In this document: piece after piece, positions 17,198 through 25,210 of the stretch
Position numbering within the stretch: the first letter of the stretch is position 1
How the letters are laid out: every line of letters starts with the position of its first letter
From: Methylocystaceae bacterium
Lineage (GTDB): Bacteria; Pseudomonadota; Alphaproteobacteria; Rhizobiales; Beijerinckiaceae
Length of the DNA stretch: 64,000 bases
Reading direction: 5' to 3'
NCBI GenBank assembly: GCA_009773555.1
Contig: WSXZ01000012.1
Coordinates: forward strand, 1-64,000
Notes under the pieces: model-generated
The model's input: the letters and a program-made list of their open reading frames with translations, nothing else
Told to the model about the DNA's origin: nothing
Databases searched by the model: none
Position numbers and translations under genes: made by a program

Positions 17198-19560
17198 GCG
17201 CCGTCCTTTCCATCTCTTGTCATGTCGGTTCTCATCAGATGCGCGGCGCCGATGGCGGCCTGACCCAGCGAGAGCCCGCCATCATTGGCGGGCGCGTCAG
17301 CATGTGTGAGCACCGTGAAGCCAGCCTCGTACAAACCCTCGTAGACGTTTTCGAAAAGCAGGCGATTTTGAAAGCAGCCGCCCGATAGCGCCACCGTTTC
17401 AAATCGTCGCGCAGCCGCCAGCCGCACGGCGACTTCAGTGATTGACTGCGCCAGACCGAGGTGAAAACGGCGCGCAATGGTCTGCGCCGAAACGCCCTGC
17501 CGCAGATCCTCGAGAATTGTGCGCCACATCGGCGCCGCGTCGATGTCGATGAGCTCGGACTCGGAAATCCTCAGCGCATAGCCGCGCGTCTCGTTTGGCG
17601 CCGCGGCCGCGAGAGCCTCAAGTCGCGCCCCGGCTTCGCCTTCGTAGGCCTGACGGTCGGCGCAAACGCCGATCGCGGCGGCGACCGCATCGAAGAGCCG
17701 TCCGCAAGAGGAGGCTAATGGCGAATTGAGGCCTTGGGCGATCATCCGGTCGATCGTCGCAAGCGGTTTGCCCTCCAGGGCGCGCCAATCGCCCGGCGCA
17801 GAAGGCGTCGCTTCGAACGCGCTTGCGGCCCTAAGATGCGCATAAAGATTGCGCCACGGTTCGCGCACCGCCTGAGCGCCGCCGGGCATGGCGACCGGCT
17901 TCAACCGCGCCAGCCGCTCATAGCCAAGATAGTCGGCGAGCAGGAACTCTCCGCCCCATATCGCCCCGTCATCGCCAAAGCCCAATCCGTCGAGCACGAT
18001 CCCGAGCGCTGGCGGCGCATGGAGCGGCCGGCCGTTCTCAGCAAGGCAGGCGGCGACATGTGCGTGATGGTGTTGAACGTCAATCAGCGGCAAGGCCCGT
18101 GTGTCGGCCTCTGCGCGTCCGAGTTTCGACGACAGATATTCAGGATGCCGGTCGACGACGATCGCCGACGGCGCATGATCAAACAGGCTCCGAAAGAGCG
18201 CCAGATTCTTTTTATAGTCGTCCAACGTCGCCGCGTTCTCGAGATCGCCCTGATGCTGCGACAAGATCGCCTGACCGTCCTTGACCAGGCAGAAGGTCGC
18301 CTTCAGCTCCCCGCCCATCGCCAACAGGTCGGGCGCCTTCTCGAAGCCGCCCGGCAACCGCAGCGGCGCAGGCGCGTAGCCGCGGGCGCGGCGAAGAACC
18401 CTCGGCCGCCCGTTCATAACTCGCACAACCGAGTCGTCAACGCGATTGGCGATGGCGCGATTATGCGTCAATGCGAAGGAGGCGATTTCGGCAAGCTGTC
18501 GGCACGCCGCCGCGTCATCGACGACGGCGGGTTCGTCCGAGATATTGCCGCTCGTCATGACCAGCGGATGTTCGAACCGCTCCATCAACAGCAAATGCAG
18601 CGGCGTCGTCGGCAACATAAAGCCGAGCGTGTCGAGTCCGGGCGCGACGGCCTCGGGCAGGCGGTCAGGACCAGTCGCACGCAACAGCACGATCGGCGCT
18701 TCAACGCTCGTGAGCGCGCGCTCCTCGACGGCGTCGAGTGCGCAGTAGCGCCGAATGACGGCCAGATCGCGCGCCATCAGCGCGAAGGGCTTTGCGTCAC
18801 GACGCTTCAATCGCCGCAGGCGCGAGACGGCTGCAAGGTTGGTTGCATCGCATGCGAGATGATAGCCGCCCAGTCCCTTGACCGCGATGATCTCGCCTTG
18901 CGCGATAAGACGCGCTGCAATTTCGACCGCATCGGCGCCGCCGTCGCGCGGCGCTTCCGCTTGGCCTAACGCAACGAGCGACGCAGTCGGCCCGCAGGAC
19001 GGGCAGGCCACCGCTTCAGCGTGAAAACGGCGATCGATCGGATTGCGATATTCCGCCTCACAGGCCGCACACAGCTCGAATGGCGCCATCGTGGTCGTCG
19101 CGCGGTCGTAAGGAATGGCCGTCACAATGCTGAGGCGCGGTCCGCAATGGGTGCAGTTGGTGAATGGATAGCGATAGCGGCGTTCGTTTGGATCGCGCAG
19201 CTCCGCCGCGCATGCGCCGCAGAGCGCCGCATCCGGCGCGACCTGGGTGCGTGCGGGTCCGCCGATGCTTTCGGCGATTCGGAACTCCTGTGGCAGTTCG
19301 CCGCTGTAGCGCAGCCTTTCGATGCTGTCGATATGCGCGAGCGGCGGCGGGTCTCGTTCGATTCGTCGAAGCAGCGCAGCGACGCGCGACGGGTCGCCGC
19401 TGACGCGCAATAGTACGCCCTCGCCGTCATTGAGCACCTCGCCGGCAAGCCCCAATTCACGCGCCATGCGCCAGACAGCCGGACGAAAGCCGACCCCCTG
19501 CACACGCCCGCGCACCCGAAATTCGAGCGCCTGCGATGGCTCTACCGCCGCAAAACTCAT
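17161..19560 (-). CDS. hypF: Carbamoyltransferase HypF
   Basis: Uses carbamoyl phosphate and ATP to carbamoylate the C-terminal Cys of HypE. The 799-residue protein has an acylphosphatase domain (VRGRVQGVGFRPAVWR), two zinc-finger motifs (CGAC...CTHCGPR and CAAC...CPSCGP), a YrdC-like domain (GEIIAVKGLGGYHLACDAT, LTSGNISDEP) and a Kae1-like carbamoyltransferase domain with HHHAHVAACLAENG and ALSGGCFQN. The ATG at 19560 is chosen because the protein then begins just before the acylphosphatase domain; the upstream extension overlaps a separate small gene. The 3' end overlaps hypC by 37 bases, an unusually long overlap. Confidence 0.95.
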   Translation of the reverse strand: MSFAAVEPSQALEFRVRGRVQGVGFRPAVWRMARELGLAGEVLNDGEGVLLRVSGDPSRVAALLRRIERDPPPLAHIDSIERLRYSGELPQEFRIAESIGGPARTQVAPDAALCGACAAELRDPNERRYRYPFTNCTHCGPRLSIVTAIPYDRATTTMAPFELCAACEAEYRNPIDRRFHAEAVACPSCGPTASLVALGQAEAPRDGGADAVEIAARLIAQGEIIAVKGLGGYHLACDATNLAAVSRLRRLKRRDAKPFALMARDLAVIRRYCALDAVEERALTSVEAPIVLLRATGPDRLPEAVAPGLDTLGFMLPTTPLHLLLMERFEHPLVMTSGNISDEPAVVDDAAACRQLAEIASFALTHNRAIANRVDDSVVRVMNGRPRVLRRARGYAPAPLRLPGGFEKAPDLLAMGGELKATFCLVKDGQAILSQHQGDLENAATLDDYKKNLALFRSLFDHAPSAIVVDRHPEYLSSKLGRAEADTRALPLIDVQHHHAHVAACLAENGRPLHAPPALGIVLDGLGFGDDGAIWGGEFLLADYLGYERLARLKPVAMPGGAQAVREPWRNLYAHLRAASAFEATPSAPGDWRALEGKPLATIDRMIAQGLNSPLASSCGRLFDAVAAAIGVCADRQAYEGEAGARLEALAAAAPNETRGYALRISESELIDIDAAPMWRTILEDLRQGVSAQTIARRFHLGLAQSITEVAVRLAAARRFETVALSGGCFQNRLLFENVYEGLYEAGFTVLTHADAPANDGGLSLGQAAIGAAHLMRTDMTRDGKDGACASASPAASLA

Positions 19561-19574
19561 GATCGCTGTCGGCC

Positions 19575-19682
19575 TCACATGTTGCTGATCTTGATATAGC
19601 GATAGAGGTCCTTCGCATTCATGATCAGCAGTCCGAGGATGATAAGCCCCAGGACGATGCCTGTAATCTCCCATCCGCTCAT
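19575..19682 (-). CDS. Small (35-residue) single-helix membrane protein in hydrogenase operon
   Basis: A 35-codon frame starting ATG at 19682 with GGAGAAA seven to eight bases upstream. The product begins MSGWEITGIVLGLIILGLLI, a single membrane helix, followed by a basic-aromatic tail KDLYRYIKISNM. It lies between the maturation protease and hypF with 14 and 49 bases to its neighbours, all in one direction. I recall short proteins of this shape (DUF6893) beside actinobacterial group 1h hydrogenases; that link is from memory. It could tether the otherwise soluble hydrogenase to the membrane or its electron acceptor, which is inference. Confidence 0.7.
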   Translation of the reverse strand: MSGWEITGIVLGLIILGLLIMNAKDLYRYIKISNM

Positions 19683-19731
19683 GACATTTCTCCATTTACC
19701 GGATGCGCGGCGCGAGCGCGATCGCGTTATG

Positions 19732-20220
19732 TTACGCCGCCATCATCTCCTCAATCAGCTCTTCGACGGTCTCCGCAGCGACGCCGACCGCCGCCGCGAC
19801 AGGCTCGCTCAGCTCCATGACGCCTTCGTCGCCGCCGAAGGTCAACGGCTCGCAGGCGACCAGCAGGACGCGGCGGCAATTTCCGCCGAGCGCCGACGCC
19901 AGACGAAGAACTTTCGCGGGATCGAGCTCATGCGGCGAAAGAGACAGATCCTCCCGTGCCGGATTCTCTATCTCAACCGGATCCGGCTCCACGACCGAGA
20001 CGACGCCCGGCGCTTCCCCCCGCTGCGCCGCATCGACGAGAATAACGGCGTCATAGCCGTCCATCAGCGCGTAAGTGAGATCGATCCCGCGAATGCCGAA
20101 ATCAATCACTCGCGCGCCGTCCGGCAGCTTGGCCTGTGATAGCCTGCGCGCCACCTCTACTCCGAAGGCGTCATCGCCGTTAAAGATGTTGCCCACGCAG
20201 GCGACGAGGATCGAGGTCAT
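19732..20220 (-). CDS. Hydrogenase maturation protease (HyaD/HupD family)
   Basis: Endopeptidase that removes the C-terminal extension of the [NiFe] large subunit after nickel insertion. The 162-residue protein has the family's nickel-sensing pattern: GNIFNGDDAFGVEVA near the start (Asp-rich turn replacing the common GNxLxxDDG), DFGIRGIDL, and DAAQRGEAPGVV, followed by SLSPHELDP with the metal-binding His. The ATG overlaps the preceding gene's stop by four bases. Its substrate here should be hhyL, which retains a 25-residue tail after its last ligand. Confidence 0.9.
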   Translation of the reverse strand: MTSILVACVGNIFNGDDAFGVEVARRLSQAKLPDGARVIDFGIRGIDLTYALMDGYDAVILVDAAQRGEAPGVVSVVEPDPVEIENPAREDLSLSPHELDPAKVLRLASALGGNCRRVLLVACEPLTFGGDEGVMELSEPVAAAVGVAAETVEELIEEMMAA

Positions 20221-21575
20221 GGTCCGTCTCCCACAGCAATCGGCTCGATCTCCTCCTGGCTGAAAAAGAAACGATGTCCGGGAAAGCCCGCCGCGCCGAG
20301 ATCCCGGCCCGGATCGTCGATCAACGTCACCGCGACATGGATCCTGTCCTCGAAATCGCGCTCGATCGCCTCGACGACGGCGATCTTGTCTTTGAGCGCG
20401 ATATCCATGATGTCGCCGCCCGATTTTGGGCGTAGTCGCACGCGGGCGCCGACGCATAGACTGCGTCCGCTCTCCAGCAGCGAGACGAGGCGAAGCTTCT
20501 CTTGATCCCTGCCCGTCGGCGGCGGTTCAATCTGGCTGGCCTGAGAGGGGTGATCGCGCATGACGCCATGGAGCCGCGCCATGTCTTCGGCGGTCAATGC
20601 ATGCGTGCGCTCCAGAAGCGCGCGCGCACGGGCGTCGACGGACGCCATCTCGCGTTTCTCGGCGTCGGTCATCGCGAGAATACGAAGCGTCAGGATTTCA
20701 TCGATCTCAGTGCCGTCGAAGAGGTCGCCAGGACTTTCGGGCGCGATCGCCGGATGATCATAGAGGATGATCGGCGAAGCGAGCATGGCGTTATTGTCCT
20801 GACCGCCAACCAGCACAGGAAAGGCGCCGACATTTCGGCACTCCCCGGCAGCCTCACGCAGATCGTCCGGAGGATCTAGCAACGAAATGAATGCGCCATC
20901 TTCAACGGTGAGGATCGCATGCGTCGAGGCGAAAGCGCGAAGTTGCGCCGCTGCGCGTTCCTCACGAACCGCGCCGGCAAGCGGCGTGACGTTCTCGATC
21001 GCAATCGTCAGCTTCCACACATCAGGCGACAGCTTCTGCGCCTTCGCTTCGACCACGCCTTGGATCGTTTGAGACGTGCGAATGAGAGCGGCGACGATGC
21101 GACCGCTCCGATCTCGGACTGGCTCGAATTCGCGCGCGCCTTTGAAGCAAAACGGCGTCACGCTGGCGGCGCCTTGAACATCGGCGGGCCGCAGCGGCCC
21201 TAAGCCGATCTCCCGTTCGATCGCCTCCTCCCAGGCCAGCAACTCCCGATCGTCGACATGAAGGCTCGGAACGCGCGTGAGCGCCGGTTCGCCTTCGTCC
21301 GGAAGCTCTTGCGCCGGCGTCGCCAGCTGTCCGACCTCGCGCGTCATGACCTGCAGGAATCGAAAATGGACGTTGAACGCCGCCTGCTCTCCGCCCCGCA
21401 AGAGAACCTGCGTCTCCATGCGCGAGGCGTCGCCCTGCCGATCGAACGCCTTCGGAAAGACGCCGCCGAACGTCCAGCGCTGACGATTTTTTATCGACGA
21501 TGGCCGATAGGGATAAAGGATATAGCCCTCGTAAAGAACCGCGTTGGCGATCGCTCTGACGGAGTCGAGTTTCAT
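20217..21575 (-). CDS. Conserved hydrogenase-cluster protein of unknown function (452 residues)
   Basis: I do not recognise a named family. The sequence begins MKLDSVRAIANAVLYEGYILYPYRPS and contains NRQRWTFGGVFP, FRFLQVMTREV and, near the C-terminus, a short beta-rich domain (VRLRPKSGGDIMDIALKDKIAVVE ... HRFFFSQEEIEPI, here shortened) of about 90 residues. There is no signal peptide, membrane helix or conserved Cys cluster, so it is cytoplasmic. It overlaps both neighbours by four bases in the order hhyL, NifU-like, DUF5947, DUF6084, this gene, protease, which suggests a dedicated assembly or electron-transfer role for this hydrogenase type. Large homologues in the same place in actinobacterial clusters are recalled, not checked. 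Confidence 0.65.
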   Translation of the reverse strand: MKLDSVRAIANAVLYEGYILYPYRPSSIKNRQRWTFGGVFPKAFDRQGDASRMETQVLLRGGEQAAFNVHFRFLQVMTREVGQLATPAQELPDEGEPALTRVPSLHVDDRELLAWEEAIEREIGLGPLRPADVQGAASVTPFCFKGAREFEPVRDRSGRIVAALIRTSQTIQGVVEAKAQKLSPDVWKLTIAIENVTPLAGAVREERAAAQLRAFASTHAILTVEDGAFISLLDPPDDLREAAGECRNVGAFPVLVGGQDNNAMLASPIILYDHPAIAPESPGDLFDGTEIDEILTLRILAMTDAEKREMASVDARARALLERTHALTAEDMARLHGVMRDHPSQASQIEPPPTGRDQEKLRLVSLLESGRSLCVGARVRLRPKSGGDIMDIALKDKIAVVEAIERDFEDRIHVAVTLIDDPGRDLGAAGFPGHRFFFSQEEIEPIAVGDGP

Positions 21576-22219
21576 GTCGCCTCCGCTGCGTTCGCTTCGA
21601 GTAGCGCCTGCAAGGCGCGTTCAAATGTCGGAAGTCCTTGCCGGCGCCGGTAACGGTCCAGCTCCTCAAAAGCGTCGCGATGCAGGCAGAGCCACATGCT
21701 CTGCGGATAGTAGTGCTCCATCATCGCGCGCCATACGCTCAAGGGCAGGCGATACGTGCATTCCTTGCTCCAGGCGACTTGCTCGATCTGCAACCTGCCT
21801 TCGCTGTCGCGGTAGAAAATAGAACCGCTGAACAGAAAGTTGAGCGGAACGTCGCCCTGCTCCAAACCATGAAAATATTTGGTCGCTGCAATGTTGAAGT
21901 CATAGCTGCAAGGCGCCGGCAGATCGACGATGCGCTCAGCGTCGACGGCGGGAACGGAAACGCTCGCATGCGTCCAAAGGAAACTCCGCATCGTCTCGCC
22001 CCAGCGCGACGGGTGACCGAAGAGATCGGAAAGCCGATCATGCTCATCGCCGTCATAGCGCCGCCGCGCAGGATCGATGCGAATTTGGCAGTTCAACATC
22101 ACGTTGAGAATGGGCAGATCCGGCGTCTTGTTTACGACATGCAGCGCAAACAGCAGCAGCGGCGCGGCCGAATATTTCTCGACTTTGACGTCTTCGATGC
22201 GAAAGTCGAGATCAACCAT
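21572..22219 (-). CDS. DUF6084-like hydrogenase-cluster protein
   Basis: A 215-residue protein with the opening MVDLDFRIEDVKVEKYSAAP and later NVMLNCQIRIDPARRRY, LWTHASVSVP, YDFNIAATKYFHGL, FLFSGSIFY and WSKECTYRLP. I recall this as the DUF6084 family, found beside high-affinity hydrogenases of actinobacteria. The predicted fold is mostly beta, with no membrane segment. A role in maturation or electron transfer is inferred from its fixed position between the large subunit and the hyp genes. Overlaps with neighbours are four bases downstream and eight upstream. Confidence 0.65.
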   Translation of the reverse strand: MVDLDFRIEDVKVEKYSAAPLLLFALHVVNKTPDLPILNVMLNCQIRIDPARRRYDGDEHDRLSDLFGHPSRWGETMRSFLWTHASVSVPAVDAERIVDLPAPCSYDFNIAATKYFHGLEQGDVPLNFLFSGSIFYRDSEGRLQIEQVAWSKECTYRLPLSVWRAMMEHYYPQSMWLCLHRDAFEELDRYRRRQGLPTFERALQALLEANAAEAT

Positions 22220-22835
22220 GAACCCTGTCCTTCGTCTCGACGTCGTCCCGCAGGTTCGTAAAATAGTCGCGAACAGCCTCCCAGACCTCTGCGCCGCCAG
22301 ACAATCCCCGCCAATGCCTTCGGATCAGCCCGACGAGCGCATAGCAGCGATCAATCGAAACGAGATAGTATTCCCGTGCGCCATTCATTCGATTGACGAG
22401 CAACGCCTCAACGTCCGGATCAAGGTCGGCCAGCATCGCATTGGCCGCGATTAGTCGCGACCAGCCGTCGGCGGCAAAGGGAGACTCGATCGCTCCGGCC
22501 GGACCTGGATAGATCGCCACGGGCCCCTGCGCCGGCGTGCTGTGGAACACGAAGGCGAGATCAATCGGAATACGAAAGCCCTGCCAATCGTCGTCGCTCA
22601 GATTGAAATCGTCAAGCGCATCAGCGCGCGCCCGCAAGGCGGCAAACCGCTCACTCCCGCCCAAGAGGAACGCACATTGGGGACAAGCGCAAAAGAATTT
22701 TCGCGTCGCGCGCTCCACCAAATGCGCGTGCCGGGAAGCGATGGCCTTCGAGCAGAATTCGCAATGCTCTTCTTCCGTCGCGCTCACGAAGCGCCGCAGT
22801 CGCGACGCCCAATTCCCCGATTCTATTCTTTCCAT
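22212..22835 (-). CDS. DUF5947-like zinc-site protein of the hydrogenase cluster
   Basis: A 207-residue protein with four cysteines near the N-terminus: CEFC at about residues 25-28 and CACPQC about 25 residues later, after H-rich spacing (ASRHAHLVE). This is a likely zinc or iron-sulfur site. The middle reads GFRIPIDLAFVFHST and YPGPAGAIESP, and near the end are LLVNR and EYYLVSIDRCYALVGLIRRHW. I recall this as DUF5947, a companion of group 1h hydrogenases. Function unknown. If it binds a metal it could donate or receive electrons or act as a chaperone for the small subunit; this is speculation from context. Confidence 0.65.
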   Translation of the reverse strand: MERIESGNWASRLRRFVSATEEEHCEFCSKAIASRHAHLVERATRKFFCACPQCAFLLGGSERFAALRARADALDDFNLSDDDWQGFRIPIDLAFVFHSTPAQGPVAIYPGPAGAIESPFAADGWSRLIAANAMLADLDPDVEALLVNRMNGAREYYLVSIDRCYALVGLIRRHWRGLSGGAEVWEAVRDYFTNLRDDVETKDRVHG

Positions 22836-22856
22836 GCTCTCGCGCCTCTTTACTTT

Positions 22857-23378
22857 CTAGGCGGCGGTCTCGGTGTAAAGGGCTGTCATGTCCATTTCGA
22901 TCAAAATATCGTCGAGGTCGGGCGCCGCGTCGGTGAGAGCGTTCTCGATCTCCAGCCGCAACTGGTCGGTAGGCTCAGCAACGCCATTCCTTTGCAACTG
23001 AACCATTGCAAAGGCTTTACTCGCGCTCACGAGGCTCACATGGAGGCCGCGTGCGCTCCACTGCGGCTGCATGCGCGCGATGACATCCAGTAGACGATTC
23101 TCCACGCTCTGCGGATGTAGCCCGTGGAGGAGCAATATTGCCCGAAGGTCCCGATCCTCGACGATCTTCTCGAGTAAGGCGGCGCCATTGTCCGATGCCG
23201 CAATGATCGCACTGAGCCGCGCCAGCGAACGGGCGTGCAAATCGAGCAGGAGCGCCAGCAACTCGCGCGCCGCCTCCCGCCCCGTCCCGTCCGCGATCTC
23301 TTCAAGCGCGGCCATTAGCTTCTCTAGCCGGGCCAGAGACTGCTCCAGCGTCTCCGTCCCGCGCGCCTCTCCACTCAT
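22857..23378 (-). CDS. NifU-like protein lacking cysteines
   Basis: A 173-residue protein. Residues 1-80 form a helical domain; residues about 95-165 align by eye with the C-terminal NifU domain that holds an Fe-S cluster, with the pattern RLLDVIARMQPQWSARG (for the usual VRPxLxxDGG) and LRLEIENALTDAAPDLDDI (for the helix after CxxC). The CxxC is replaced by sequence around NGVAEP, and there is no cysteine anywhere in the protein. It therefore cannot bind a cluster by itself. It overlaps the hhyL stop by four bases. NifU-family genes are recalled next to group 1h hydrogenases in other bacteria. Confidence 0.65.
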   Translation of the reverse strand: MSGEARGTETLEQSLARLEKLMAALEEIADGTGREAARELLALLLDLHARSLARLSAIIAASDNGAALLEKIVEDRDLRAILLLHGLHPQSVENRLLDVIARMQPQWSARGLHVSLVSASKAFAMVQLQRNGVAEPTDQLRLEIENALTDAAPDLDDILIEMDMTALYTETAA

Positions 23379-25195
23379 GGCTGCTGCTTTCGCGACGCGC
23401 CGAACATGGGCGAATGCGTGGTCTTAACGGTCTTGCCGCCGCCCACATACATGTGAACGCCGCATGGCAGACAGGGATCGAAACTGCGCACCGCGCGCAT
23501 GATGTCGATGCCCTTAAACTTGTCCGGACCATTCTCTTCGAAGATCGGCGTGTTCTGGACCGCGTCCTCGTAGGGGCCCGGCGTTCCGAAATCGTCTCGC
23601 GGCGTCGCGTTCCACGGCGTCGGCGGATAGGGATGGTAATTGGCGATTTTCTTGTCTCTTATGACGAGATGGTGTGACAGCACGCCGCGCACCGCTTCAT
23701 GGAAGCCACAGCCGATCGCCTCGCCCGGCACTTCGAATGGCGTAAACGTCTTTGTGCGGCCCGCCTGAATCTCTGTGAAGGCCTGCTCCAAAAAGTAATA
23801 TGCCGCCGCGGCGCAATAGGCTTGAAAATAGGTGCGCGCCCGATCGCGTTCGATCGCGTTGCTCCACTTTGGGACCTTCCATTCAAACTCCACCGCAGGT
23901 TTGAGCGCCGTCTTCGGGAGATTGATCTTCACGCTGTCGCCCGTCGCTTTGACATAGCCGTTCATGTCGACGAGCCCTGCCAGCGCCGTCGAGAACAGGC
24001 GCGCGAAGGCGCCTCCGCCGGTGTCGAGCGGCAGATGATCTCCGCTGCTCTTGTCTAGCCAGCGCGGACACATGACCCAGGAATAGTTCTTGTCGAAGTC
24101 GCGCTTCTGCGGCCGCGGGATGGTCGTCTGATTCCACGGATGCTTCTGATCGACCGGATTGCCCAGCGGGTCCGTCTTGACGAAGGTTTCGCAATTGTCC
24201 CAGTCTTCGTAATAGGACTGACCACGCAGGATGCGAATCTGCAGATTGATGTCGACGAGGTCGGTCGTGACAAGCTTGCCGTCGACGACAACGCCTGGAG
24301 TGACGAACATTTTGCGACCCCAGTCGGTCATATGCTTATAATTGTAGTCGCAATGGTTTGGATCCTGAAACGCGCCCCAGCATCCGAGTAGAATTCTTCT
24401 GCGTCCAACCTCCTCGTAACCCGGCAGCGCTTCATAAAAAAAGTCGAACAGATCATCGTGCAGCGGCACGCATTTTTTCATGAACTCGGCGTAGCGCACG
24501 AGTCGCGTCAGATATTCGGTGAAGAGCTGGTTCGACGGCACGGTGCCGACGCCGCCCGGATAAAGAGTGGAGGGATGCACATGGCGCCCCTCCATCAGGC
24601 TGAACATCTCACGCGTGTAGCGGCTGACAATCAATGTCTCACGGTAGAATTCGCCGGAAAATGGATTGAGCGCGGTCATGATGTCGGCGATCGTTCGATA
24701 GCCATGAGCGTCCGAGTTTCGAGCGGTCGTGCGTTGCGCCTTTACCCAGACGCTTGGATTGGTTTCCTTGACCATCTGCTCGCAGAAATCGACCCCGACG
24801 AGATTGTCCTGAAAGATGTTGTGGTCGAACATATATTCCGCGGCTTCGCCGAGATTGATGATCCAGTCGGCGAGCGGCGGCGGCTTGACGCCATAGGCCA
24901 TATTCTGCGCATAGACCGAACACGTCGCGTGATTGTCGCCGCAGATTCCGCAAATGCGACTGGTGATGAAGTGGGAATCGCGGGGATCTTTGCCCTTCAT
25001 GAAAATGCTGTAGCCACGAAAGATCGACGACGTGCTGTGACATTCGGCGACTCGCCGATTCTCGAAATCAATCTTTGTAAAAATTCCGAGACTTCCGACG
25101 ATTCGGGTAATCGGATCCCAATTCATCTCGACGAGATTGGGCGACGCTTTATTGGGGCTCGGAGGCGCCGAAGGACGGGTTGCAAGGTCGACCAT
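23375..25195 (-). CDS. hhyL: [NiFe]-hydrogenase large subunit, group 1h-like
   Basis: Catalytic subunit that oxidises H2. The 606-residue protein carries the four nickel-binding cysteines: Cys82 and Cys85 in SRICGICGDNHATCS, and Cys575 and Cys578 in FDPCLPCGVHMY. The wording of both motifs (CGDNHATCS; DPCLPCGVHMYVGGG) is what I know from the high-affinity 'group 5'/1h enzymes of Streptomyces and Ralstonia. After His581 there is a 25-residue tail, the expected substrate of the maturation protease encoded downstream. No signal peptide, so the protein matures in the cytoplasm. It is 15 bases downstream of hhyS. Confidence 0.92.
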   Translation of the reverse strand: MVDLATRPSAPPSPNKASPNLVEMNWDPITRIVGSLGIFTKIDFENRRVAECHSTSSIFRGYSIFMKGKDPRDSHFITSRICGICGDNHATCSVYAQNMAYGVKPPPLADWIINLGEAAEYMFDHNIFQDNLVGVDFCEQMVKETNPSVWVKAQRTTARNSDAHGYRTIADIMTALNPFSGEFYRETLIVSRYTREMFSLMEGRHVHPSTLYPGGVGTVPSNQLFTEYLTRLVRYAEFMKKCVPLHDDLFDFFYEALPGYEEVGRRRILLGCWGAFQDPNHCDYNYKHMTDWGRKMFVTPGVVVDGKLVTTDLVDINLQIRILRGQSYYEDWDNCETFVKTDPLGNPVDQKHPWNQTTIPRPQKRDFDKNYSWVMCPRWLDKSSGDHLPLDTGGGAFARLFSTALAGLVDMNGYVKATGDSVKINLPKTALKPAVEFEWKVPKWSNAIERDRARTYFQAYCAAAAYYFLEQAFTEIQAGRTKTFTPFEVPGEAIGCGFHEAVRGVLSHHLVIRDKKIANYHPYPPTPWNATPRDDFGTPGPYEDAVQNTPIFEENGPDKFKGIDIMRAVRSFDPCLPCGVHMYVGGGKTVKTTHSPMFGASRKQQP

Positions 25196-25210
25196 GGTCG
25201 CGATCCTTAA

